Position numbers and translations under genes: made by a program
From: an uncultured Christensenella sp.
Lineage (GTDB): Bacteria; Bacillota; Clostridia; Christensenellales; Pumilibacteraceae
Reading direction: 5' to 3'
Assembly (NCBI GenBank): GCA_910585055.1
Contig: CAJUBY010000014.1
Location: 16,384 to 40,534, forward strand
DNA: 24,151 nucleotides
The notes under the pieces: model-generated
What the model was told of the DNA's origin: nothing
The model's input: only the letters and a program-made list of their open reading frames with translations
The model's database searches: none
Part shown: piece after piece, positions 8,673 through 16,763 of the stretch
Layout of the letters: every line of letters starts with the position of its first letter
Numbering within the stretch: the first letter of the stretch is position 1

Positions 8673-9143
8673 TCAGTTAACGCGTTCGCCGTCCGTCAAT
8701 GCGGCGCGTAATTCTTCGCGGTTTGTCCTGACTACGGAAAGCGTAGAACATAAAAAATTTTCCGTTTCCTTAAACAGATTGTCCAAATGCGCTTTAGTAC
8801 GCAAAATCAAATTGTCGCACTGAGCATATGCATTTTCTATGATTTGTTTGGACGCGATCTGTGCGTTTTTTATGATCTCGGATTCGGATACGAGTTTGTT
8901 AGCTCTTTCCTCCGACGCGCGAATGGTATTTTTTGCGACGACGTCGGCGTTAGACAGTATTTCTTTCCGCTTCTCCTTAACGTAGTTGGCTTCGTTCATT
9001 GCCTCCGGAAGTACGCGCGCCAGCTTATCGCAAAGATCCAAGCACAGATCCAAATCGGGCTTTTTCGAAAAAAAACCGTGACCGTTTTCCAATTCGCCGC
9101 GAAGCTCGTCCAAAATGTCCAATGCGTCTTTCTGTTCTTTCAT
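8673..9143 (-). CDS. DivIVA-like / ATPase-stalk-like coiled-coil protein of unknown role
   Basis: A 156-residue soluble coiled-coil protein. Heptad-rich helices run through most of it, notably about 45-135 (EANYVKEKRKEIL, then IRASEERANKLVSESE and NAQIASKQIIENAYAQ). This composition resembles DivIVA tails and the F/V-ATPase stalk subunits. Genes of this kind commonly follow coaD in Clostridia and are often loosely annotated as ATPase. There is no membrane segment and no nucleotide-binding motif, so it is not itself an ATPase. The start at 9143 is fixed by an AAAGGAG site; an alternative start 23 codons upstream would enter coaD. It ends 11 bases before the DAHP synthase gene. Function unknown. 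Confidence 0.85.
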   Translation of the reverse strand: MKEQKDALDILDELRGELENGHGFFSKKPDLDLCLDLCDKLARVLPEAMNEANYVKEKRKEILSNADVVAKNTIRASEERANKLVSESEIIKNAQIASKQIIENAYAQCDNLILRTKAHLDNLFKETENFLCSTLSVVRTNREELRAALTDGERVN

Positions 9144-9153
9144 GACCGCTCCT

Positions 9154-9633
9154 TTATTTGACCGACTTACCGTACAGCTCGGATATAATGCTCTCCGTCC
9201 CGGAAACGACAAAGCCTTTCAGATCCGCCCCGAGCGAAGCAAGCTGTCTTACCGCCGTAGACGAAATATGCTCGTACAAACAGTCCGAGATGATACATAC
9301 CGATTCCGCACCGCACTGCGATCTATAGATCCTTGTATTGCACAATTCGTATTCCAAATCTCCGGCATTACGCAGTCCGCGTATAAGCACACAATCGCCT
9401 TTCGATCTTACATAATCGGAGAGCAACCCGTAAAACGGTTCCGCATCAACACCTTTCAAGCCGCTTACGGCGATCTCCGCAATACACACCCTACGGTCGA
9501 GCGGCAGTGTCTGTTTACCCGTATCCGCGGCGACGGCGACCGTGACATTGCCGAACACTTTAAGCGCGCGTTCCGCTATATCGAAATGTCCCATCGTAAA
9601 CGGATCAAATGTTCCCGCATATATCGCTTTCAT
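9154..9633 (-). CDS. coaD: Phosphopantetheine adenylyltransferase
   Basis: Penultimate coenzyme A step: 4'-phosphopantetheine + ATP to dephospho-CoA. It is 159 aa from the chosen start, standard for the family. The nucleotidyltransferase signature GTFDPFTMGH lies near the N-terminus, LIRGLRNAGDLEYE is the phosphopantetheine/ATP site, and ISSTAVRQLASLGAD is the ISSTxVR motif. The ATG at 9633 is preferred over a GTG two codons earlier because the ribosome site AAGAGGTG covers that GTG. It overlaps the end of rsmD by 29 bases. With coaBC at the left edge, two CoA genes fall in this window but in different transcripts. Confidence 0.96.
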   Translation of the reverse strand: MKAIYAGTFDPFTMGHFDIAERALKVFGNVTVAVAADTGKQTLPLDRRVCIAEIAVSGLKGVDAEPFYGLLSDYVRSKGDCVLIRGLRNAGDLEYELCNTRIYRSQCGAESVCIISDCLYEHISSTAVRQLASLGADLKGFVVSGTESIISELYGKSVK

Positions 9634-10162
9634 TTTCACCTCTTACAGTCATAAACGCAGTAGCGCCGAAAATTCGGTTATCCGCTATCCGGTCTACCGG
9701 AATACCGTTTAAAGTTTTTCCGCTAGAATATTCCAGTACGGCAACACCGTATTCGCTTAACATACCGTATTTTATCAGAAGACAGTATGTCTTTTCGGCA
9801 TAATCGGTACCGTACGGCGGATCGCAGAAAACAATATCGAATTTGGATCCGCGCAGGATACGCAGTGCCGCACGAAAATCCGCTTTTATCTTCCGCTCGC
9901 GCAATCCCAGCTTGTCCGCATTGACAGAAAAATTATCGATGTTTTCGTCTGCGAACACGCACGAACGCGCACCGCGCGACAGCGCTTCTATGCCCAACGC
10001 ACCGCTGCCGCAAAACAGGTCGAGACAGCAGGCGTCGCGGACAAGTCCTTTCGACTCAAGCATGGAAAACAGACTTCCTTTAACGAGATCGGTAGTCGGA
10101 CGCACTTTTCCGCGCGGAGACGCCAACTGCGCGCCTTTATATTTACCGGCTATTACACGCAT
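9605..10162 (-). CDS. rsmD: 16S rRNA (guanine966-N2)-methyltransferase RsmD
   Basis: SAM-dependent methyltransferase of small-subunit rRNA. Its 185 residues match the family. It starts MRVIAGKYKGAQLASPRGK with RPTTDLVKGSLFSML, the RsmD N-terminal RNA-contact region. The SAM-binding motif I is CLDLFCGSGALGIEALSRGA and the catalytic motif IV is FCDPPYGTDY. The rsmD-coaD order is typical of Firmicutes. It overlaps the preceding cyclo-ligase gene by 20 bases and coaD by 29, showing tight coupling. Confidence 0.95.
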   Translation of the reverse strand: MRVIAGKYKGAQLASPRGKVRPTTDLVKGSLFSMLESKGLVRDACCLDLFCGSGALGIEALSRGARSCVFADENIDNFSVNADKLGLRERKIKADFRAALRILRGSKFDIVFCDPPYGTDYAEKTYCLLIKYGMLSEYGVAVLEYSSGKTLNGIPVDRIADNRIFGATAFMTVRGENESDICGNI

Positions 10163-10715
10163 GGTGAAAGTATATCACATCTTTTTCGGTAACGCAACAA
10201 TCGAGCGGCACATCATGCGGATCGGGTAAAAAGTTTACTTGCTGAAAGCAGTATGCCAACCCGATCTTACGGCACTCCGAATGTTTGAAAAACCTGTCAT
10301 AACAGCCTTTACCGTATCCTATGCGGTGACCGTCCGCGTTAAAACCGACCAGCGGCGTAATACATATATCTATTTTTGTCGGCTTTTCTGTTTCGGTGTC
10401 GTAACATTCGAACGGAAGATTTCCGAGCTTGTCCGGCTCACTCAAAGTCAAAAGGCGATATGGAGTTATTGTGTTTCCCTTTGTGTAAGGCGCATACACG
10501 GTAAAATTTTTGTCTCGCAACAGCCTTGTTACGAGAATCGTCGTATCCACCTCGGAGCCTATCGATATATATATCAAAACATTTCCGCCGGATATAGACT
10601 CACAAACACTGTCGGCAATACGTTTTGACAACTCGGCGCGGTCCTCACGGGAATTCCGCATTTGTATCAAACATTTGCGCAACTCGTTTTTTCCGTTATA
10701 AATACACTCTTTCAT
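10143..10715 (-). CDS. fau: 5-formyltetrahydrofolate cyclo-ligase
   Basis: Converts 5-formyl-THF to 5,10-methenyl-THF with ATP, returning stored folate to the one-carbon pool. The 190-residue length is normal. The N-terminal KNELRKCLIQMRNS matches the K-x-x-L-R basic helix of the family. The signature GHRIGYGKGCYDRFF is the ATP/folate loop, and the preceding ICITPLVGFNADG is the usual DLVLVPGLAFD-like strand. The ATG lies inside the end of alr (20-base overlap). No strong ribosome site is visible within the overlap, so translation may be coupled to alr. Confidence 0.93.
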   Translation of the reverse strand: MKECIYNGKNELRKCLIQMRNSREDRAELSKRIADSVCESISGGNVLIYISIGSEVDTTILVTRLLRDKNFTVYAPYTKGNTITPYRLLTLSEPDKLGNLPFECYDTETEKPTKIDICITPLVGFNADGHRIGYGKGCYDRFFKHSECRKIGLAYCFQQVNFLPDPHDVPLDCCVTEKDVIYFHHACNSR

Positions 10716-11691
10716 TACGTCCGTTGAATCCCGTTAAAACTTCGTAAATAACGGTACCGTAGCAATTTGCCAGATACTCCGCGTCCGATCTTTCCGAGAT
10801 CAGATACGCATATTCGCCTATCCTGCAATCAAGCCCCGTTACGTCGACCATGCAAAGGTCCATGCACGGCATACCGACTATTCGGCATTTTGTACCGCGG
10901 ATCTTAAAATAAAGCTGCCTGTCACAGCGTCTTAATCCGTCCGCATATCCGCATCTGATCGTGGCGACCGTCATATCCCGATCCGCAAGATAATCGCCGT
11001 AACCTATATGTCCGCCGCGAGACACTCCGGCAAGCCCCACGATTTTAGCCCTTACTTTCATGCACGTGTCCATACCTTTTCCGTACCCGTACATTGCAAG
11101 CCCGACACGTGTCATGTCGTACAGATCGAAAGCCGGGACGTCGAGCGCGCACGAACTGTATAAATGTCTTTTACCGCGCAGTAATTTGTCTTGCGTAAGC
11201 CTGTCGAATTCCGCAGACTGTTCTGCCGCCGACGACATTCCGCCGTATAAATGCGAATATACCGACCACGGCGCGATCCCGAGTTCGCGGCAGCGCTCTG
11301 TTATCGTCGAAAGCATCTGCTCGTTTGCGCCCAACCTGTTCATACCCGTATTGACCGCTACCGAAAAACGTTTATAGCCTGCGTTAACTACCGCGTTCAA
11401 TTGCGCGCAGTCGCATACGGTGGGAATGATCTGCGGCTGGTATACCTGAGTATAAGGCGTTATTTCTCCGCCGAGCGTCAATATGGGTTTCCGCGACAAT
11501 ACCGACAATTCAAACGCTTCGTCGGCTGTCGCCACCATAAAGCAATCCACCAAAGGTTCGATATAGCACGCACACGCGATACCGTGACCGTAAGCGTCCG
11601 ACTTAACGACAGCACAAAACTCGTTGCGCGTTACCGCGCGGATACGTCTTATATTGTGCCGCAACCGCGACACGTCAACAACAGTCTGCAT
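10696..11691 (-). CDS. alr: Alanine racemase (PLP-dependent)
   Basis: Makes D-alanine for peptidoglycan. It is 331 aa, short compared with the usual 370-390. The PLP lysine is Lys30 in AVVKSDAYGHG. The catalytic Tyr of the opposite monomer is Tyr231 in GHIGYGDYL. MPCMDLCMVDVT is the conserved C-domain strand and VNTGMNRLG the mid-barrel motif. Trimming is mostly at the N-terminus and in loops. The ATG at 11691 has no recognisable Shine-Dalgarno site and is directly preceded by a small AT-rich hairpin. The gene follows atpC by 35 bases, so it probably rides on the atp transcript. Confidence 0.93.
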   Translation of the reverse strand: MQTVVDVSRLRHNIRRIRAVTRNEFCAVVKSDAYGHGIACACYIEPLVDCFMVATADEAFELSVLSRKPILTLGGEITPYTQVYQPQIIPTVCDCAQLNAVVNAGYKRFSVAVNTGMNRLGANEQMLSTITERCRELGIAPWSVYSHLYGGMSSAAEQSAEFDRLTQDKLLRGKRHLYSSCALDVPAFDLYDMTRVGLAMYGYGKGMDTCMKVRAKIVGLAGVSRGGHIGYGDYLADRDMTVATIRCGYADGLRRCDRQLYFKIRGTKCRIVGMPCMDLCMVDVTGLDCRIGEYAYLISERSDAEYLANCYGTVIYEVLTGFNGRNERVYL

Positions 11692-11692
11692 A

Positions 11693-11709
11693 GCATAATT
11701 TATTTATGC
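11693..11709 (-). repeat. Small inverted repeat abutting the alr start codon
   Basis: GCATAA, a 5-base AT loop, then TTATGC, ending one base before the alr ATG. The predicted stem is only 6 bp and AT-rich. It occupies the place where a ribosome binding site would be expected. It could influence translation of alr, or be chance in AT-rich DNA. Confidence 0.35.
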
Positions 11710-11726
11710 CGTTGCATTCCGATATG

Positions 11727-12101
11727 TTACGATAAATCGCCGCCGCTTTTCTTTTCCTTCATCTTTTTTAACGACGATGCGATCGCTACCTTTGCCAATT
11801 TAAGATCGGATACGGATCCCTTATCTGCCGCATCTTCGTTTTCGTCTTGCGGACCGCACTTCGAAGTCAGTACAGTAACACCGCCGGCATCGACACGCAC
11901 AAGTCCGTCGCCGCAAACAAATATCTTTTTTGTTCCGCCGTCGGTTATCTCGATACGACCTGCATCAAGCACCGCAATACGCGCAAGCGCGCCGCGCATG
12001 AGTCCTATCCTGCCGTCGGGCGTATCGAGCGAAACATATTCGACTCTGCCGGAAAAACGATCGGCATCGGGAGTCGCTATTCGAAGATAGAACGAGCTCA
12101 A
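11727..12101 (-). CDS. atpC: F1 ATP synthase epsilon subunit
   Basis: Epsilon subunit of the central rotor stalk (124 aa; usual 130-140). The N-terminal beta-sandwich has FYLRIATPDADRFSGRVEYV, SLDTPDGRIGLMRGA and IFVCGDGLVRV. After an acidic linker (DENEDAADKG) there is a single convincing helix, LKLAKVAIASSLKKMKEKK, which corresponds to part of the two-helix regulatory C-domain. It overlaps the end of atpD by 4 bases. Last gene of the synthase set. Confidence 0.93.
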   Translation of the reverse strand: MSSFYLRIATPDADRFSGRVEYVSLDTPDGRIGLMRGALARIAVLDAGRIEITDGGTKKIFVCGDGLVRVDAGGVTVLTSKCGPQDENEDAADKGSVSDLKLAKVAIASSLKKMKEKKSGGDLS

Positions 12102-13528
12102 TTATACGCTTTCTCCTTGACTTCGTCCAGATCGCCAACCATATAAAAAGCAGACTCGGGATATGCATCTGCCTCGCCCGCGAGTATAGCCGAGAAACAT
12201 TCGAGCGTAGTTTCCAGCCTGACGAATCTGCCTTCCATTCCCGTAAAACTTTTCGCAACGAACAACGGCTGCGAAAAAAATCGCTGTAGCTTACGCGCGC
12301 GGTATACAACCGCTTTATCCTCTTCCGACAGTTCGTCCATACCTAGAATGGATATAATATCGTTAAGATCGGCATACCGCTGTAATGCCGCCTGTACTCC
12401 GCGCGCGATCTCGTAATGTCTAGCGCCGACAGTGTTTTTTTCGAGCATTCTGCTGGTCGATTGCAGCGGATCGACTGCCGGATATATTCCCTGTTCGACT
12501 ATCTTTCTGTTAAGAACGGTTGTCGCATCCAAATGCGTAAATATAGCCGCAGGCGCCGGATCCGTCAGATCGTCCGCAGGAACGTATACTGCCTGTATCG
12601 ACGTGATAGATCCGTTTTTTGTGGTAGCGATACGCTCTTCGAGCGCGCCCAACTCCGTTGCGAGCGTAGGCTGATATCCGACCGCCGACGGCAGTCTCCC
12701 CAACAAAGCGGAAACCTCCGAGCCTGCCTGTACATATCTGTATATATTATCTATAAACAGCAAGACATCCTTGTTCATCTCGTCGCGGAAATATTCTGCA
12801 ACGGTAAGTCCGGTAAGCGCAGTCCGCATACGCGAGCCCGGCGGCTCGTTCATCTGTCCGAACACCAAAGCGGTCTTATCCAATACGCCGCCGTCTCGCA
12901 TATCGCAAATCATTTCGTAACCTTCGCGGCTGCGTTCTCCGACCCCGGTAAATATGGAATAACCCCCGTGTTCGGTCGCCACGTTGCGTATGAGCTCCAT
13001 TATCAACACGGTCTTTCCGACTCCGGCTCCGCCGAAAAGCCCTATCTTTCCTCCGCGCTGATACGGAGCGATCAGGTCTATGACTTTTATACCGGTCTCG
13101 ATTATCTCGGCGCCGCTTTTCTGTTCGTAAAATTCGGGAGCTTTACGGTGTATGGATCTATGTGTTTCGGCATCGATATCGCCATTGCCGTCGATGGGTT
13201 CGCCCAATACGTTCATAACTCTGCCGAGCACTTTCTTTCCTACGGGAACGGATATCGGGTGTCCCGTTCCGTACGCTTTCATACCCCGAGCAAGTCCTTC
13301 GGTAGATTCCAGCGCAATACATCGGGCTGTCGACGGAGGTATATGGCTCATGACTTCCAACGCCACAAACCCGTCCGCACGCTGTGAACTTAACCCGTCG
13401 CCGGCTATAAGATCGTGCATATCGACTATTATTTTTTCGTATATCTTGGGAAGTTTCGTTTCGAATTTTACATCTACTACAGGCCCCAAAACGACCGAAA
13501 CGCTCCCGATATTAAGATCTTTCTTCAT
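12098..13528 (-). CDS. atpD: F1 ATP synthase beta subunit
   Basis: Catalytic subunit of F1 (476 aa, standard length). The P-loop GGAGVGKT is at 166-173 and the catalytic Glu at about 198 in GVGERSREG (usual GERTREG). The block LLFIDNIYRYVQAGSEVSAL is followed by GRLPSAVGYQPTLATELG and VYVPADDLTDPAPAA, with C-terminal LGMDELSEEDK. The site GGAGTCGGTC lies upstream. It overlaps atpG by 17 bases and atpC by 4. Nothing suggests loss of activity. Confidence 0.98.
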   Translation of the reverse strand: MKKDLNIGSVSVVLGPVVDVKFETKLPKIYEKIIVDMHDLIAGDGLSSQRADGFVALEVMSHIPPSTARCIALESTEGLARGMKAYGTGHPISVPVGKKVLGRVMNVLGEPIDGNGDIDAETHRSIHRKAPEFYEQKSGAEIIETGIKVIDLIAPYQRGGKIGLFGGAGVGKTVLIMELIRNVATEHGGYSIFTGVGERSREGYEMICDMRDGGVLDKTALVFGQMNEPPGSRMRTALTGLTVAEYFRDEMNKDVLLFIDNIYRYVQAGSEVSALLGRLPSAVGYQPTLATELGALEERIATTKNGSITSIQAVYVPADDLTDPAPAAIFTHLDATTVLNRKIVEQGIYPAVDPLQSTSRMLEKNTVGARHYEIARGVQAALQRYADLNDIISILGMDELSEEDKAVVYRARKLQRFFSQPLFVAKSFTGMEGRFVRLETTLECFSAILAGEADAYPESAFYMVGDLDEVKEKAYN

Positions 13529-14363
13529 GACCGACTCCTTTTGCGTTTAAAGCCGAAGTTGCTCCGATGATCTCTATGATCTGTTCCGTAACAGATGTCT
13601 GCCGTGTACGGTTATATTCCGTCATAAGCGATGCGATAACCTGATCTGCGCTTTCGGCTGCGGTTGACATGGCGGCATGTCTGGCACAGTGCTCGGCTGC
13701 GATATTTGCCGCCAACGCCCCGTAGATCATGCCTGCGACGTACAGCGGCATTGCTTTTTCGATCACTTCTCCCACCGACGGTTCAAGCGATACCGCGGGA
13801 CGTATGATATCACGGTTTATATTTATCGGCAGCAACCGCTCTACTTTCGCACTGTACGACGAACGCGACGTAAGTTCGGAGTATGCTATGCTTATAGAAC
13901 CGACACCGTTTCCGTACATACCCGAAATATCGTCCGCTACGGCTTTTGCGGATTTACCGTCGGCTATATACATTTGGACAAACCGCATATCCTTACGGGG
14001 ATATTCGGCATAATACTTCGCGCCTATTTCACCTATAGGCATTACCGTAGTGTTTTCGTCCGCGGCTGCATCGGCAGCTTTGAATATATCGTGATCGAAA
14101 CCGCCGCACATTCCTTTATCGGACGATACAACGATCAAAACGTTACGTCCGGCGGCAGACGCCGAATACTCCTCGGTTTCGGCATTCGAAACGACATACG
14201 TCAAGGTGTCTTTAAGCATTTCTATATACGCTTTACTTTTCTCGTATTTTTCGGCAGCCTTTCGCATTTTGGATATCGAAACGGTTTCCATCGCGCCCAC
14301 TATCTTGCGCATCTGACGGACCGAAGTCAATCTTCTTTTTATATCGGAAAGATTACCGCTCAT
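13512..14363 (-). CDS. atpG: F1 ATP synthase gamma subunit
   Basis: Rotor shaft subunit (283 aa). The N-terminal coiled-coil helix starts MSGNLSDIKRRLTSVRQMRK and continues IVGAMETVSISKMRKA, the classic gamma signature. The middle Rossmann-like domain contains LIVVSSDKGMCGGFD. The C-terminal helix ends with RTRQTSVTEQIIEIIGATSA, which matches the QxxITxEIxEIVxGAxA motif. It overlaps atpA by 11 bases and atpD by 17. Confidence 0.96.
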   Translation of the reverse strand: MSGNLSDIKRRLTSVRQMRKIVGAMETVSISKMRKAAEKYEKSKAYIEMLKDTLTYVVSNAETEEYSASAAGRNVLIVVSSDKGMCGGFDHDIFKAADAAADENTTVMPIGEIGAKYYAEYPRKDMRFVQMYIADGKSAKAVADDISGMYGNGVGSISIAYSELTSRSSYSAKVERLLPININRDIIRPAVSLEPSVGEVIEKAMPLYVAGMIYGALAANIAAEHCARHAAMSTAAESADQVIASLMTEYNRTRQTSVTEQIIEIIGATSALNAKGVGHEERS

Positions 14364-16227
14364 TTGCGCCGTCCTTTGTAAAGAACAGTAAGTATTCGCC
14401 TACGGCTTCTTCTATCGCAATACCGATGTCCATCGTGATATCGCTGCCGGATGCAAGCGCATCGACTATATCCGCATATTCTATATCGATAAATTTAAGA
14501 AATTTTTCTTTGAATTCGCATACACGTTCGACAGGTATATCCTTTATCAGCTCTTTTGTCGTTATATACAGAAGTATAAGCTGATGCTCCAGACTCATCG
14601 GAGAGTGCACATCCTGTTTGATTATTTCGGTGGTGCGTTTGCCCTGTTCGAGACGGCGCGCCGTGGATTCGTCCAGATCGGCACCGAACTGTGCAAACAC
14701 AGCCAATTCGCGGTACTGCGACAAGTCGAGTCTCAACTTGCCCGACACCTTCCGCATGGCGCCGGTCTGAGCGCTGCCGCCCACACGCGATACCGAAAGC
14801 CCCACATTTATAGCCGGACGTACTCCGGCATTAAACAATTCGCTTTCGAGATATATCTGACCGTCCGTTATGGAAATTATATTCGTAGGGATATATGCGG
14901 AAATATCTCCCGCCAATGTTTCGACTATCGGCAGTGCCGTTATGGAACCTCCGCCGAGTTCGTCGGAAAGTTTTGCCGCGCGTTCCAACAATCTGGAATG
15001 CAGATAAAATATATCGCCGGGATACGCCTCTCTGCCCGGCGGACGCTTAAGCAGCAAACTCATCGCACGGTACGCAACAGCGTGTTTGGACAGGTCGTCG
15101 TATATTATAAGCACGTCTTTCCCGGAATACATAAACTCTTCGGCTATGGCACAGCCGGCATACGGCGCGATATACTGCAACGGCGCGCTGTCGCGTGCGG
15201 TCGCGCTTACGATAACCGTATAATCCATTGCTCCGCGTTCGGTAAGCAGATTATATATCCCGGCTACAGTCGATGACTTCTGTCCGATCGCTACGTAAAC
15301 GCAAATCACATCTTTGCCTTTTTGATTCAATATCGTATCGACCGCTATAGACGTTTTACCCGTCTGTCTGTCGCCTATTATCAGCTCGCGCTGACCGCGT
15401 CCTATAGGGATCATCGAATCGACGGTTACAAGTCCCGTCAACATCGGTTCGTTTACTTTGGCTCTGTCTTTTATAGCCGGAGCGTGTGCTTCTATAGGTC
15501 GGAATTTATCGGGTATTATGCTGCCGGCTCCGTCGATAGGCTTGCCCAATGGATTCACGACTCTGCCCAAAAGCTTCTCGCCGACAGGGACCGAAACTAT
15601 CATTCCCGTCGTTTTAACCACCATATGCGCGGAAACCTTATCGTCGTCGTCGAGAACTATAGCGCCCACGCTGTCGTCCGATAAACTCAATACGATAGCC
15701 TGCGTACCGTTTTCTATCTGAAGCATTTCACCGTATTCGGCATCGGACAGACCGGTACAAACGATAACACCGTCGCCGCAGAACTCTACGCTGCCGGCGT
15801 GCCGTACGTCAAACGAACGGCGGTATTTTTTTACTGTTTTCGCAAGATCGCTGTCGGTTGCAAGCTTTATATATTCGGCGGTATCCTGCGCTATTTGCGG
15901 AACAGCGCCGTCGTCGTAAGTTACAGTTTCGGTACGGGACGCTTTTTTGTTCTTTTTACGTTTGAAATTAGCTGTCGACGCCGCTTCCACATATTTTTCG
16001 TTAAGTTTAAAATCGGTCGCAAGTTTATCGATCTGCGACCTTAATGTGCCGTCGTAATACTTATCGCCGTCTACGACGAGTATTCCGCCTATCAATTCTT
16101 TATCTATCTTATAATCGAACCCGACGTCTGATCCGGCATGTTTTGCGGAAAAAACACTTTCCAATTTACCGCGCTGTTCTGCCGAAAGCTCCGACGCCGA
16201 CGACACATGAATGACAATATCTGGCAT
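14353..16227 (-). CDS. atpA: F1 ATP synthase alpha subunit with N-terminal delta C-domain fusion
   Basis: A 624-residue alpha subunit, about 120 longer than normal. Residues 1-75 match the C-terminal (b-binding) domain of delta/OSCP: VIHVSSASELSAEQRGKLES, then VDxxLIGG-like IDKELIGGILVVDGDKYYDG and TLRSQIDKLA. A basic linker (about 88-100, FKRKKNKKASR) follows. Alpha proper starts near 110: GDGVIVCTGL, DSVGAIVL, SVPVGEKLLGRVVNPLGKPIDG, P-loop GDRQTGKT (285-292), and the arginine finger Arg481 in GLSVSRVGGSAQ. The delta N-terminal helical domain is absent and no separate atpH exists in the operon. I chose ATG 16227, coupled to the atpF stop (TGATG), because the GGGAGG ribosome site lies just upstream and overlaps the alternative TTG at 16245. 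Alpha identity is certain; the delta match is by eye but strong. Confidence 0.95.
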   Translation of the reverse strand: MPDIVIHVSSASELSAEQRGKLESVFSAKHAGSDVGFDYKIDKELIGGILVVDGDKYYDGTLRSQIDKLATDFKLNEKYVEAASTANFKRKKNKKASRTETVTYDDGAVPQIAQDTAEYIKLATDSDLAKTVKKYRRSFDVRHAGSVEFCGDGVIVCTGLSDAEYGEMLQIENGTQAIVLSLSDDSVGAIVLDDDDKVSAHMVVKTTGMIVSVPVGEKLLGRVVNPLGKPIDGAGSIIPDKFRPIEAHAPAIKDRAKVNEPMLTGLVTVDSMIPIGRGQRELIIGDRQTGKTSIAVDTILNQKGKDVICVYVAIGQKSSTVAGIYNLLTERGAMDYTVIVSATARDSAPLQYIAPYAGCAIAEEFMYSGKDVLIIYDDLSKHAVAYRAMSLLLKRPPGREAYPGDIFYLHSRLLERAAKLSDELGGGSITALPIVETLAGDISAYIPTNIISITDGQIYLESELFNAGVRPAINVGLSVSRVGGSAQTGAMRKVSGKLRLDLSQYRELAVFAQFGADLDESTARRLEQGKRTTEIIKQDVHSPMSLEHQLILLYITTKELIKDIPVERVCEFKEKFLKFIDIEYADIVDALASGSDITMDIGIAIEEAVGEYLLFFTKDGANER

Positions 16228-16751
16228 CAGTCGGAATCCTCCCAATCGGACAAAACCTGTTCGATCAGAACATTGTTATCCTTTTCGGATATTTCGCGTT
16301 CCAACAATTTTTCGGCGATCTGCACAGCCACGGTATTAACACTGTCGCGGTACTCGCCCTTTAACTGCTCGCGCTGTGTTGCGGCTTCCTTTTTAGCTGC
16401 CGAGACTATTATCTGAGCTTGTTCCTGCGCTTCGGCGAGAACGGCATCCGCCTTTTTTTGAGCGGCATCCGCCACACGCGCAGCAACGCGCGCGTTCTCA
16501 AGCTTTACGTCTTCCGCCATTTTCTGAAATTCGGCTCTTTTACTCTCGTTTTCGGCTTTCAGCCGTTCGTTCTCATTATAAACGTCGTCGAGATCCTTGC
16601 GTTTGTCTTTAAGCATTTTTTTGACAGGCTTATAAAGCAACGCTATCAAAGCGCCGGCAAGGATAAGAAAATTTACAATATAAAAAAGCATCGACTTCCA
16701 ATCGAGTCCCAATTTGGACAGTATGTCGCCTGCTTCCGATAGAAACGTCAT
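16227..16751 (-). CDS. atpF: Fo ATP synthase b subunit
   Basis: Peripheral-stalk subunit b (174 aa, normal). One membrane helix at about 19-41 (SMLFYIVNFLILAGALIALL) leads into a long charged coiled coil (about 45-150, for example YNENERLKAENESKR). The C-terminus (IAEKLLEREISEKDN) matches the family end where b meets delta. It is not fused to delta, unlike the mycobacterial b-delta protein. Its stop overlaps the ATG of the delta-alpha fusion by one base. The start has an AAGGCGG site. Confidence 0.96.
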   Translation of the reverse strand: MTFLSEAGDILSKLGLDWKSMLFYIVNFLILAGALIALLYKPVKKMLKDKRKDLDDVYNENERLKAENESKRAEFQKMAEDVKLENARVAARVADAAQKKADAVLAEAQEQAQIIVSAAKKEAATQREQLKGEYRDSVNTVAVQIAEKLLEREISEKDNNVLIEQVLSDWEDSD

Positions 16752-16763
16752 GATCGGTCCGCC

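Noticed and set aside
12416..13387. Long plus-strand open frame (323 codons) opposite atpD
   Set aside because: It is fully antisense to a perfectly conserved atpD and its translation has no recognisable motif. Many similar antisense frames occur here because of the codon usage.
14353..16245. Fusion of alpha with a delta fragment as a sequencing frameshift
   Set aside because: A frameshift cannot remove the roughly 300 bases of delta N-domain. atpF ends normally and overlaps the fusion start, and the frame is open through linker and alpha.
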